Both the position numbers and the translations under genes were made by a program. A stretch of 15,964 nt of DNA from CAZCBD01 sp964496755 (GTDB taxonomy: Bacteria > Bacteroidota > Ignavibacteria > Ignavibacteriales > Melioribacteraceae): assembly GCA_964496755.1 (NCBI GenBank), contig CAZCBD010000043.1, positions 1 through 15,964 of the forward strand. Reading direction: 5' to 3'. Of this stretch, positions 7,034 to 13,737 are shown piece after piece; positions within the stretch are counted from its first letter, which is position 1, and every line of letters begins with the position of its first letter. The notes under the pieces are model-generated. The model saw only the letters and a program-made list of their open reading frames with translations, was not told where the DNA came from and ran no database searches.

Positions 7034-8932
7034 ATGAATAACAATATAAATCAAGTTATACTTACAGCATTAAACCTAAATGTTCATTTTGGCGAACAAA
7101 TAATTTTAGAAAATGCTTCGCTTAGTATTCACGAAAAAGATAGAATCGGATTAGTCGGCAGAAACGGTGCCGGCAAATCAACTTTCCTGAAAATTATTTC
7201 CGGCTTAATGCAACCGGATTCGGGTAATGTTTCTAAAAAAAAAGATTTGGATATTAGTTTCCTTTCCCAAGAGTTTACTCTTGATTCAAATAAAACCGTT
7301 AAGGAAAATATACTCTCAGGTGCATCTAAGATTTTAACCCTACTGAATGAATACGAAAATCTTCCTTTCAATTCCCCGAAAAAGGAAATTATAGAACAAA
7401 AAATTATTGAATCCGATGCATGGAATATCGAAAAACAAATAGATGTAATTATTAAATCATTAAATGCCCCCGAAAAGGATTTGATTATTAACGATTTATC
7501 GGGAGGCGAAAAACGCCGTGTGGCCTTATGTAAAGCCTTAATTTCAAAACCTGATTTACTGATTCTGGATGAACCTACAAATCATCTCGATACTGAATCT
7601 ATTGAATGGATTGAAAATTTCCTTTCTGCTTACAATGGAACTTGCATTTTTGTTACGCACGATAGATATTTTTTAGACCGAATTGCCAATAGAATTGTAG
7701 AACTTTCTAATGGAATATTTTTTTCTCATCACGGAAATTATACCGAATTCCTTCTAAATAAAGCCGAACGTGAAGCAATTAAAGAAAAAGAAGAATTAAA
7801 CAGACAAAATTTTTTGCGTCGTGAATTAAAATGGATTGCTCGCGGACCAAAAGCTCGAACCTCAAAATCCAAACACCGATTGGACACCTTTTACAATGTA
7901 GCTTCCAAAGAAAAATTTCAAAAAGAACTTGATGTTGAAATGATTATTCCAACTCCGGAAAGACTGGGCAAAAAAATTCTTGAACTTACAAATGTGGAAA
8001 TGTCTTTTGGCGAAAGAAAGCTTTTTGACGAATTGAATCTTAAATTTGAAGCCGGCAAAACACTTGGTATTGTTGGTAAAAACGGCGTGGGCAAAACCAC
8101 TTTATTGAAAATTATTCTTGGACAATTAAAACCTACCAAAGGAAAAATTGAAATCGGCGAAAATACTTCGTTTAATTATATTGATCAATCGCGCCTAATT
8201 CTAAACGATGAGAATACCGTAATTGAAGCTGTAAGTGATGGAAATGATTTTGTAAAATTCGGTAACCAACAAATTAAAGTCTGGACCTACCTTAAACGTT
8301 TTCTTTTCACCGACGATAGAATAAATACACTCGTTGGCCGGCTTTCGGGTGGAGAAAAAAGTCGTTTAACTTTAGCTCGTATCTTAAAAAACGGAGGAAA
8401 TTTTCTGATTTTTGACGAACCAACAAATGACCTTGATTTACCAACATTACGAATACTTGAAGAAACCTTGATTAATTTTGAAGGCTGCGCAATTGTTGTA
8501 AGCCACGATCGATATTTTTTAAATCGCGTTTGCGATTCTATTCTAGCTTTTGAAAACAACCGAATATATTTGAGCGAAGGTAACTACGATTATTATCTCG
8601 AAAAAAAATCCGGACGCTTGAAAAACAATACTTCAAACTCAAATATTTTAAGAAAGAAACAAATTTCTAAAAAACAAAAAATCAGAAAACTTTCCTGGAA
8701 AGAAAAAAAAGAAATTGAAACAATTGAAGATGACATTTTAAATGCAGAATCAGAAGTTCAACGCTTGGAAAATCTTTTTGCTCAAAATGATTTTTATGAA
8801 AAATACGGAGATAAAATCGAAACACTAAACAATGAACTACAGCAAGCAAAAGAAAAAGTAAATGCGCTTTATTTAAGATGGGAAGAGTTAGAAGAAATTA
8901 AAAAGGAAGTGGAAACAAGTTTAAATAAATAA
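7034..8932 (+). CDS. uup: ABC-F family ATPase, Uup type
   Basis: Two complete ABC cassettes and no membrane segment define a soluble ABC-F protein. Cassette 1 has Walker A GRNGAGKS (42-49), signature LSGGEK (155-160), Walker B LLILDEP (175-181) and switch H209 in THDR. Cassette 2 has Walker A GKNGVGKT (348-355), signature LSGGEK (437-442), Walker B FLIFDEP (457-463) and H491. The interdomain linker carries the basic segment RRELKWIARGPKARTSKSKH (262-281) that contacts the ribosomal P-site tRNA region in this family. The C-terminal arm (about 550-625, beginning RKLSWKEKKEIE) is the coiled-coil Uup extension. Length (632) matches Uup. These proteins act on ribosomes and, for Uup, affect branched DNA or precise excision of transposons. 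Transcribed alone from a divergent region. Another ABC-F subtype is possible but less likely given the C-terminal arm. Confidence 0.93.
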   Translation: MNNNINQVILTALNLNVHFGEQIILENASLSIHEKDRIGLVGRNGAGKSTFLKIISGLMQPDSGNVSKKKDLDISFLSQEFTLDSNKTVKENILSGASKILTLLNEYENLPFNSPKKEIIEQKIIESDAWNIEKQIDVIIKSLNAPEKDLIINDLSGGEKRRVALCKALISKPDLLILDEPTNHLDTESIEWIENFLSAYNGTCIFVTHDRYFLDRIANRIVELSNGIFFSHHGNYTEFLLNKAEREAIKEKEELNRQNFLRRELKWIARGPKARTSKSKHRLDTFYNVASKEKFQKELDVEMIIPTPERLGKKILELTNVEMSFGERKLFDELNLKFEAGKTLGIVGKNGVGKTTLLKIILGQLKPTKGKIEIGENTSFNYIDQSRLILNDENTVIEAVSDGNDFVKFGNQQIKVWTYLKRFLFTDDRINTLVGRLSGGEKSRLTLARILKNGGNFLIFDEPTNDLDLPTLRILEETLINFEGCAIVVSHDRYFLNRVCDSILAFENNRIYLSEGNYDYYLEKKSGRLKNNTSNSNILRKKQISKKQKIRKLSWKEKKEIETIEDDILNAESEVQRLENLFAQNDFYEKYGDKIETLNNELQQAKEKVNALYLRWEELEEIKKEVETSLNK

Positions 8933-9232
8933 TTTAATTCTTCATTTTTGTATTTTCAATTTTTTCAGCTTTCAATTTTTTGTTTAAAAAAGTTTCATTT
9001 AAAAAGTCGATAATATATCTAATGGAATTAAAGTTTCATATATTGGTAAGAGAAATAAAAGATCTTAATCCTAAAAATTAAATATCGAAAGTGTTTTTAA
9101 AATTAGGAAAAAATATATATCAGAATATTTAAGTTGTAAAACCAATTAACCAAATTTAGAATATTCCGAATAATAATTTAATTATACTTTATTTCTACGG
9201 ATACAAAAAAATATATCAGATATTATTTAAGA

Positions 9233-9240
9233 TATATTTG
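9233..9240 (+). promoter_or_regulatory. Candidate -7 box TATATTTG for the 596-residue gene
   Basis: TATATTTG matches TAnnTTTG and is identical to one of the boxes before uup. It ends 81 bp before the ATG at 9322, which would give an untranslated leader of about 70-75 nt containing the hairpins at 9255-9297. No clear -33 element is visible. Confidence 0.3.
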
Positions 9241-9254
9241 CAATTACATTAACA

Positions 9255-9297
9255 TCGGATTGATGCAAGAAATATTATCCGACACTGCATCAATTCC
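9255..9297 (+). promoter_or_regulatory. Overlapping inverted repeats in the leader of the 596-residue gene
   Basis: Two inverted repeats cannot form at once. TCGGAT (9255-9260) pairs with ATCCGA (9277-9282). ATTGATGCA (9259-9267) pairs with TGCATCAAT (9286-9294), extended by GGA/TCC across one bulge to 9257-9297. Both are more G/C-rich than the surroundings and lie between a promoter-like box and the start codon. They may form alternative RNA hairpins or nested operator sites. No known riboswitch class is recognised. Confidence 0.45.
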
Positions 9298-9321
9298 AAA
9301 AAAGATAACGAGGCAATATTT

Positions 9322-11112
9322 ATGCAAAAAGAACATTCGTTTCATATTCCCGTAATGGGCATTGGATTTACAGTTGACACTCCATTGAAAGTTGCTCAGT
9401 ACGGAATAGATTCCGTAATTTCATTAGTAGACGATATACTTCTCGAAAAATTGAGAAAAATGTATTCCCAAAAATATTCAATTTCTTACAAAGAAATTAC
9501 CGATAAGATTGAAGATTTTAGAGCAAAAAGAATTACCGAATACTTGAATTTGATAAACGAATTAGCAACTAAAAGATTTAATGAATTAAAAAATGACGGA
9601 AAAAAAATATTAAAATATCTGGATTTATTGCCGGATAACTCAGCAACAAAACAAGAATTTAACAAAGCTACAAAACGTTTCGGTTTACAAGAAAGCTTGC
9701 AATGGATAAAAGACAAATTATCAATGGGAAGCATAGACGTAAACATTATGACCAAAGTTGATAAAGAAAATTATAAAAACGGAGAGAAATTACCCGTTAA
9801 ATTTAACGATGCCCATTCCGCATTAAGAGGTTATGCCAATAGTAATCTAAATTCTTCGATAATTTTATCTGCCGGAATGAATACGAGACTGTTTAGTTAT
9901 ATGGAATTTTTCGACGATTTTTATCCGAATACCGAAAACATGATTAAAAAGAAAATCAGTATAAAAGTAAGCGATTTTAGATCTGCTTTAATACAGGGTA
10001 AATTTCTCGCAAAAAAAGGTCTTTGGGTTTCAGAATACAGAATTGAATCCGGACTTAATTGTGGCGGACATGCTTTTGCAAAAGACGGATTTTTACTTGG
10101 CCCAATACTAAAAAGCTTCAAAGATAAAAAATCCGAATTAATTGAAACAATCCATGCTATTTTTAAACAAGCTCTTTCTATTAAAAAACGTTATGTACCG
10201 GAAAAACCTTTACCAGTAAAAATAACTGTTCAAGGTGGCATTGGTACGGCCAAAGAGCATCAATTTTTGATTGACCATTACAAAGTTGATTCCGTTGGCT
10301 GGGCTACTCCTTTTCTTTTAGTACCGGAAGTTACAAATGTTGATGAAATCACTTTTAATAAATTAATTGATGCAACAGAAGATGATGTTTATCTAAGTAA
10401 TATTTCGCCCCTCGGCGTACCTTTTTTAAATTTAAAAAACAATACAAAAGATCTTGAAAAAATATCATTAATTAAACAAGGAAAACCCGGAACTGCATGC
10501 CCCAAGAAATTTGTTTGTTTAAATAATGAGTTTAATAAAAATCTTTGTACTGCATCTCACGAATATCAAAAATTAAAAATAAATGAACTTAAATCAACTA
10601 ATCCTACACCTGAAGAATATAAAATTGGATACGAAAAAATTGTAGAAAAAGCATGTATCTGTGTTGGTTTGGGCACTTCCGCTCTGCTTGTAAATAATTT
10701 AGACACAAGAATAGAAGGCAAAGGAGTTTCAGTTTGTCCCGGTCCTAATATTGCATATTTTTCAAAGATTCTGAGTCTAAAAGAAATGATTGATCATATT
10801 TACGGTAGAACAAATGTAATTACCAGAACAGATCGCCCTAATGTATTTATAAAAGAATTAAATATCTTTGTTGATTTTTTAAAAAATAAAATAGATGAAA
10901 CAAAAATATCACTAACAGATCAACAGCAAAAATATTTATTTAATTTTCTAAAAAATTTAAACGAAGGCATAGATTACTATTTTGAATTATTTTCAACCAT
11001 AAAAACTAAATTCGATCATAAAAAATCGAATATATTGGATGAATTAAAATCATATAAACAAACTCTGAATACATTACAATATAAATTAGAAGAACAATTA
11101 TGTATTCACTAA
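9322..11112 (+). CDS. Conserved protein with nitronate monooxygenase/IMPDH-like TIM-barrel motifs, function unknown
   Basis: I recognise this only as a conserved Bacteroidota-type hypothetical family. The start, IPVMGIGFTVDTPLKVAQYG (9-28), resembles the opening strand of FMN-binding TIM barrels. CGGHAF (247-252) recalls the GGH motif of nitronate monooxygenase and FabK, and VQGGIGTAKEHQF (303-315) with VDSVGWATPFLLVPEV (322-337) resembles the phosphate-binding GGI and G-A-T loops of the same fold. An added region holds six cysteines (393, 399, 409, 445, 447, 472; CPKKFVC and CICVG), suggesting a metal or iron-sulfur site. The C-terminal 120 residues look helical. No signal peptide or membrane segment, so cytoplasmic. 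GAGG lies 8 nt before the ATG. It is monocistronic. An FMN-dependent oxidoreductase is the best guess, but the reaction cannot be read from the sequence. Confidence 0.75.
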   Translation: MQKEHSFHIPVMGIGFTVDTPLKVAQYGIDSVISLVDDILLEKLRKMYSQKYSISYKEITDKIEDFRAKRITEYLNLINELATKRFNELKNDGKKILKYLDLLPDNSATKQEFNKATKRFGLQESLQWIKDKLSMGSIDVNIMTKVDKENYKNGEKLPVKFNDAHSALRGYANSNLNSSIILSAGMNTRLFSYMEFFDDFYPNTENMIKKKISIKVSDFRSALIQGKFLAKKGLWVSEYRIESGLNCGGHAFAKDGFLLGPILKSFKDKKSELIETIHAIFKQALSIKKRYVPEKPLPVKITVQGGIGTAKEHQFLIDHYKVDSVGWATPFLLVPEVTNVDEITFNKLIDATEDDVYLSNISPLGVPFLNLKNNTKDLEKISLIKQGKPGTACPKKFVCLNNEFNKNLCTASHEYQKLKINELKSTNPTPEEYKIGYEKIVEKACICVGLGTSALLVNNLDTRIEGKGVSVCPGPNIAYFSKILSLKEMIDHIYGRTNVITRTDRPNVFIKELNIFVDFLKNKIDETKISLTDQQQKYLFNFLKNLNEGIDYYFELFSTIKTKFDHKKSNILDELKSYKQTLNTLQYKLEEQLCIH

Positions 11113-11133
11113 GTAATAAAAAAATATTTAAAA

Positions 11134-11150
11134 TATAAATTTATAATTAA
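11134..11150 (+). repeat. 17-bp copy of the palindromic sequence found before uup
   Basis: TATAAATTTATAATTAA occurs at 11134-11150 and at 6947-6963, in the same orientation. Both copies are preceded by T, seven A's and 8 or 9 T/A-rich bases, so the similarity covers about 33 nt. The two copies bracket the uup plus 596-residue gene block. The sequence is of low complexity, so significance is uncertain. Confidence 0.45.
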
Positions 11151-11199
11151 AAATTGAATACGTAATCTGGCAAAAAGATTCCAATAAATTAAAGATAAT

Positions 11200-11946
11200 T
11201 CAAAAAATTATATCATCCAGATTCGGATTATATTGAATTACCGGTTCCATCACGATATTACCATTTTCACGATTAAATTTATCATTTTGCCATTTAATCG
11301 GATTATTAATAATATAATGTGCAATACGATCATATTCACGTTCATTACGAATAATATGTTCCCAATAATTACGTTGCCACAATTTTCCATCGAACGGTTT
11401 CCAATTAAAATATTTCACCCCACGAATATATTCATTTGTCGACATTGTTTTAAACCATTGCACCACCCGATGTAGGGGCGAACCGACGTGTTCGCCCGAT
11501 ATTTTTCCCGTGCCCGATATTTTTCCCGTGCCGCACGACGTTGACGCGTTTTCCACCATTTGTTTGTAACCATCATTGTTGCATTCGGTTTTGGGGAATT
11601 CATCGGTTTGGGGGAATTCATCTACGATGTTGGTGATTTCAATTATACAATGAAAATGATTTGGCATTATAATATTTTCACAACATTTTATATTTGGATA
11701 TTTATTTTCCAATTCATAATACCATTTTTCAACCATTTCACCGGCATCATTTAATATCATTCTACCATTATCAATTTTACCAAACAAATTTTTGCGATAT
11801 TTTGTCACAATTGTAACAAAATACCACCCCGGTTGCGAATAATCATATCCCTTCAATCTAATTGATTTTCGTCGGGGCAAATTTCGCCGATTTAACTCCG
11901 CGTATTTGCCTGAATTCGTTCTCTTATTTAAACCGTATTTCCCCAT
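11200..11946 (-). CDS. REP-associated tyrosine transposase (RAYT, Y1_Tnp/IS200-like)
   Basis: The HUH motif is MPNHFHCIIE (94-103, with H97 and H99), and the tyrosine region is NEREYDRIAHYIINNPIKW (201-219), where Y211 of the YxxNP element is the likely nucleophile. The opening RKSIRLKGYDYSQPGWYFVT (27-46) and the WKPFDGKLWQRNYWEHIIRN stretch (182-201) are typical of chromosomal RAYTs. These single-strand DNA nucleases act on REP palindromes rather than mobilising a full insertion sequence. Between the HUH and tyrosine motifs there is a variable linker (about 108-157) with two 6-codon tandem duplications (DEFPQT/DEFPKT and GTGKIS/GTGKIS) and a REP-like palindrome at the DNA level. The linker is more G/C-rich than the rest, suggesting inserted material. 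All catalytic residues are intact and the frame is open, so it may be active. It converges with the 596-residue gene. Confidence 0.88.
   Translation of the reverse strand: MGKYGLNKRTNSGKYAELNRRNLPRRKSIRLKGYDYSQPGWYFVTIVTKYRKNLFGKIDNGRMILNDAGEMVEKWYYELENKYPNIKCCENIIMPNHFHCIIEITNIVDEFPQTDEFPKTECNNDGYKQMVENASTSCGTGKISGTGKISGEHVGSPLHRVVQWFKTMSTNEYIRGVKYFNWKPFDGKLWQRNYWEHIIRNEREYDRIAHYIINNPIKWQNDKFNRENGNIVMEPVIQYNPNLDDIIF
11476..11497. repeat. REP-like palindrome inside the RAYT gene
   Basis: GGGCGAA (11476-11482) and TTCGCCC (11491-11497) form a 7-bp stem with an 8-nt loop, preceded by GTAG at 11472-11475 and the stem's extra G. The GTAGGGGCGAAC...GTTCGCCC form is that of REP-type elements mobilised by RAYTs, and it is strikingly G/C-rich here. 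It encodes part of GEHVGSPLHR in the transposase linker. Confidence 0.6.
11495..11530. repeat. 18-bp perfect tandem duplication in the RAYT linker
   Basis: CCCGATATTTTTCCCGTG occurs at 11495-11512 and again at 11513-11530. It adds six codons per copy and keeps frame, giving GTGKIS twice in the protein. It directly abuts the REP-like palindrome, sharing its final CCC. Confidence 0.85.
11586..11621. repeat. Second 18-bp tandem duplication (one mismatch) in the RAYT linker
   Basis: CGGTTTTGGGGAATTCAT (11586-11603) is followed at once by CGGTTTGGGGGAATTCAT (11604-11621). Each copy encodes six residues, giving DEFPQT and DEFPKT. The unit length matches the other duplication 56 bp away. Confidence 0.85.
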
Positions 11947-11999
11947 TATTAAAATTTTACCCTTGTTTTATTATTTATCAAATTACGTAATATTATTGA

Positions 12000-12146
12000 T
12001 TAAATAATTCTATCTTCAATTAAACCTAATATTGCTACCATAGCTATATCATTGTTCGTTGATTTTACAAAATACATCTTGCTGCACGAAGAAGCAAACA
12101 ATTTTACACTGAACATAACGAGCAAAATTATACTCATCTGAATCAT
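12000..12146 (-). CDS. Possible small membrane or lipoprotein ORF, 48 codons
   Basis: On the minus strand, between the S41 stop (12170) and the RAYT start, an ATG at 12146 opens 48 codons ending with TAA at 12000-12002. A second in-frame ATG is at 12137. The N terminus is hydrophobic (MIQMSIILLVMFSVKLFASS) and is followed by Cys 23, a poor lipobox since position -3 is Ala. The remainder (KMYFVKSTNNDIAMVAILGL) resembles nothing I know. No clear Shine-Dalgarno precedes it. It lies 23 bp downstream of the S41 gene on the same strand and so could be the last gene of that operon, a decayed fragment, or chance. Confidence 0.3.
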   Translation of the reverse strand: MIQMSIILLVMFSVKLFASSCSKMYFVKSTNNDIAMVAILGLIEDRII

Positions 12147-12169
12147 GCTATTGCTAATAGAAAATCAAT

Positions 12170-13444
12170 TTATTTTTTACCGGCAAGATACCTTATAGCC
12201 GCCTCTATTTGAATATCTCTATTTTTTAATAATGTTCTTTTAGTTAACCCAATATTAATATCAGGAACAACCCCTATTCCTTCCAAAATTCTATTACCTG
12301 CAGTCCGTGTTTGGGAATTCGGATATATTAACAACGCTCCTTCGGATAACTCTACAATTTCCATAGTCAAGACTTTACCTGCCGTCTGTTTGCCAATAAC
12401 CACTGCTCTTTTAATCCCTTGCATTCCACCAGCAAATTCCTCACTTGATGAACCACTCATCTCATCAACCAAGATTACTACTTTGCCAAGATACGGATTT
12501 GTAGTAGGTTCAAGAAAAACTTTTCTGGTCTCATTTCTATATTTGTAAACCCAAAAAAGAGTTCTTTTCGATACAAACTGCTCTGCAACAACTCTTCTGG
12601 TATTAAAATCACCTCCCGGATTTCCCCTAATATCAATAATTAAATTCGGAACTTTATTATACTTCGCAATTAATTGAATGATCGAATCTAAAATCACAGG
12701 ATGAAAAACATCAAACTTTATATAAGCAATCTCATCATTCAATAATTTTGAATCTACCCTCGCATATATTTCGGGTAAATCAGGTGTAAGCGAAGCCTTA
12801 TGCAGATTTCGATGTTTTAATACTAATTCCACCTCCTGCATTTTGTTATTTTCATCATAATAACTTAAATCAACTTTATCCCCGGGCCTGCCATAAAGCA
12901 TTCGAATAATATCCTGTGTAATCATTGAAGCAAGATTCCGATTATTAAATGGCGGAGTTGGTTCCGCTCTCCGTTTAGAAACAATTTCCGATATTGTATG
13001 ACCGTTTATTTTAACCAATTCAAACCCCTGTTTTAAACCTGCTACCCAAGCTGATGAGTTTTTATGAACAGAAATAACAATTACTTTATTATCGATGTAT
13101 CTTACATCCAAACCCAGAGTACCATCCAAAAATAATTGAGGATCGCCAACAGTATTTACTTCCTCTGCCGAAACAACCCCCAAATGTGAAACCCCCAATC
13201 TAAAAAGCATTTTGTTTAAATAATAAAATAAACTATCGTCCGATTTACAAGAAGCAATTATCGGTTTATAATTTTCATACTCCTCCTGCCAATTTAAGCC
13301 ACTAAATGTTGAATCGAAATATTGTGTATTAATAGTTTCCCATACAGTATTTAATATTTTAATGTTTTTATCTTTTGAAGACTGTCCCCTGCAAGAAATA
13401 ATCACAAAAAATAATATAAAACATAGAAAAACATTTTTATTCAT
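12170..13444 (-). CDS. S41 family peptidase lipoprotein (C-terminal processing type), catalytic Lys present
   Basis: The start at ATG 13444 gives a lipoprotein signal, MNKNVFLCFILFFVIISC with the lipid-modified Cys at 18; an in-frame ATG at 13489 would put a charged 15-residue extension in front and overlap the TfoX-domain gene, so it is less likely. A helical N-terminal domain (about 25-90), a PDZ-like domain (about 105-215) and the TSPc core follow, with NLIIDIRGNPGGDF (267-280) as a typical S41 signature. The dyad is visible: S332 in MSGSSSEEF and K357 in GKQTAGK, 25 residues apart as in Prc/CtpA. Length 424. It should cleave or trim envelope proteins from the periplasmic face of a membrane. 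It is the last clear gene of the operon starting beyond the right edge and a paralogue of the gene at 13738. Confidence 0.88.
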   Translation of the reverse strand: MNKNVFLCFILFFVIISCRGQSSKDKNIKILNTVWETINTQYFDSTFSGLNWQEEYENYKPIIASCKSDDSLFYYLNKMLFRLGVSHLGVVSAEEVNTVGDPQLFLDGTLGLDVRYIDNKVIVISVHKNSSAWVAGLKQGFELVKINGHTISEIVSKRRAEPTPPFNNRNLASMITQDIIRMLYGRPGDKVDLSYYDENNKMQEVELVLKHRNLHKASLTPDLPEIYARVDSKLLNDEIAYIKFDVFHPVILDSIIQLIAKYNKVPNLIIDIRGNPGGDFNTRRVVAEQFVSKRTLFWVYKYRNETRKVFLEPTTNPYLGKVVILVDEMSGSSSEEFAGGMQGIKRAVVIGKQTAGKVLTMEIVELSEGALLIYPNSQTRTAGNRILEGIGVVPDINIGLTKRTLLKNRDIQIEAAIRYLAGKK

Positions 13445-13452
13445 CACAACGA

Positions 13453-13480
13453 TTTTTACCTGTTTGTTTTTACCTGTTTG
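13453..13480. repeat. Perfect 14-bp tandem repeat at the TfoX-domain/S41 junction
   Basis: TTTTTACCTGTTTG occurs at 13453-13466 and 13467-13480. On the minus strand this is CAAACAGGTAAAAA twice; the upstream copy contains the last codons and TAA stop of the TfoX-domain gene and the downstream copy contains CAGGT, the nearest Shine-Dalgarno-like sequence to the S41 start (13444). The duplication may have supplied the ribosome-binding site or separated two once overlapping genes. Confidence 0.7.
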
Positions 13481-13730
13481 TTTTTTCAAAAAAATCTTTT
13501 AACTCCTGCTTTTTCTTGGCACTTAACCCGTGCCATCTAATTCCTTGTATTGCTCCTTCAAGTGCATAAAGCATATTTATACACACATCACTATTTTTTA
13601 TTGAGGCAATTTTAATTATTGCTTTTCTACTGCCAATAGCTTTTAATTCTTGCTCGGTTTTAATCCCTACGGAATTTAGCTTTCTTTCTAAAGTTTTTCC
13701 GATATTTGGTAAATCTGTTAAGCTACTCAT
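13470..13730 (-). CDS. Stand-alone TfoX C-terminal domain protein
   Basis: All 86 residues match the TfoX/Sxy C-terminal domain pattern: LPNIGKTLERKLNSVGIKTEQEL (6-28), a helix-hairpin-helix-like start, then INMLYALEGAIQGIRWHGLS (51-70) and a final charged helix. The TfoX N-terminal domain is absent, and nothing upstream encodes it: the preceding gene ends only 7 bp away. Full-length TfoX/Sxy activates competence genes with CRP in gammaproteobacteria; isolated C-terminal domains are widespread and of unknown function, so that role should not be carried over. It lies between two paralogous S41 genes on the same strand and is surely co-transcribed. It is cytoplasmic, unlike its exported neighbours, which makes the placement odd. 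Confidence 0.85.
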   Translation of the reverse strand: MSSLTDLPNIGKTLERKLNSVGIKTEQELKAIGSRKAIIKIASIKNSDVCINMLYALEGAIQGIRWHGLSAKKKQELKDFFEKTNR

Positions 13731-13737
13731 AGTTATT

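Larger units (their letters stand above)
8933..9321. other. Intergenic region between uup and the 596-residue protein
   Basis: These 389 bp hold no credible gene. The left half is T-rich with two TTTCAATTTTTT copies (about 8954-8981) but no GC-stemmed terminator. The middle has an imperfect direct repeat of about 27 bp (9108-9133 and 9205-9231, sharing ATATATCAGA and TATTTAAG elements). The right end holds a promoter-like box (9233-9240), two overlapping inverted repeats (9255-9297) and a GAGG ribosome-binding site (9310-9313) for the gene at 9322. Confidence 0.6.

Noticed and set aside
7129..8559. Minus-strand open frames inside uup
   Set aside because: They are antisense to conserved ABC cassettes; their length follows from the codon bias of the real gene.
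9022..9081. 19-codon ORF (MELKFHILVREIKDLNPKN) in the intergenic region after uup
   Set aside because: Too short, without ribosome-binding site or known similarity; expected by chance in A/T-rich DNA.
11233..11754. Short plus-strand open frames opposite the RAYT gene
   Set aside because: They are antisense shadows of a gene with intact HUH and tyrosine motifs, and have no recognisable domain or ribosome-binding site.
11200..11946. Complete IS200/IS605 insertion sequence
   Set aside because: No TnpB or IS terminal hairpins with cleavage-site layout flank the gene; the sequence features fit a single-copy RAYT better.
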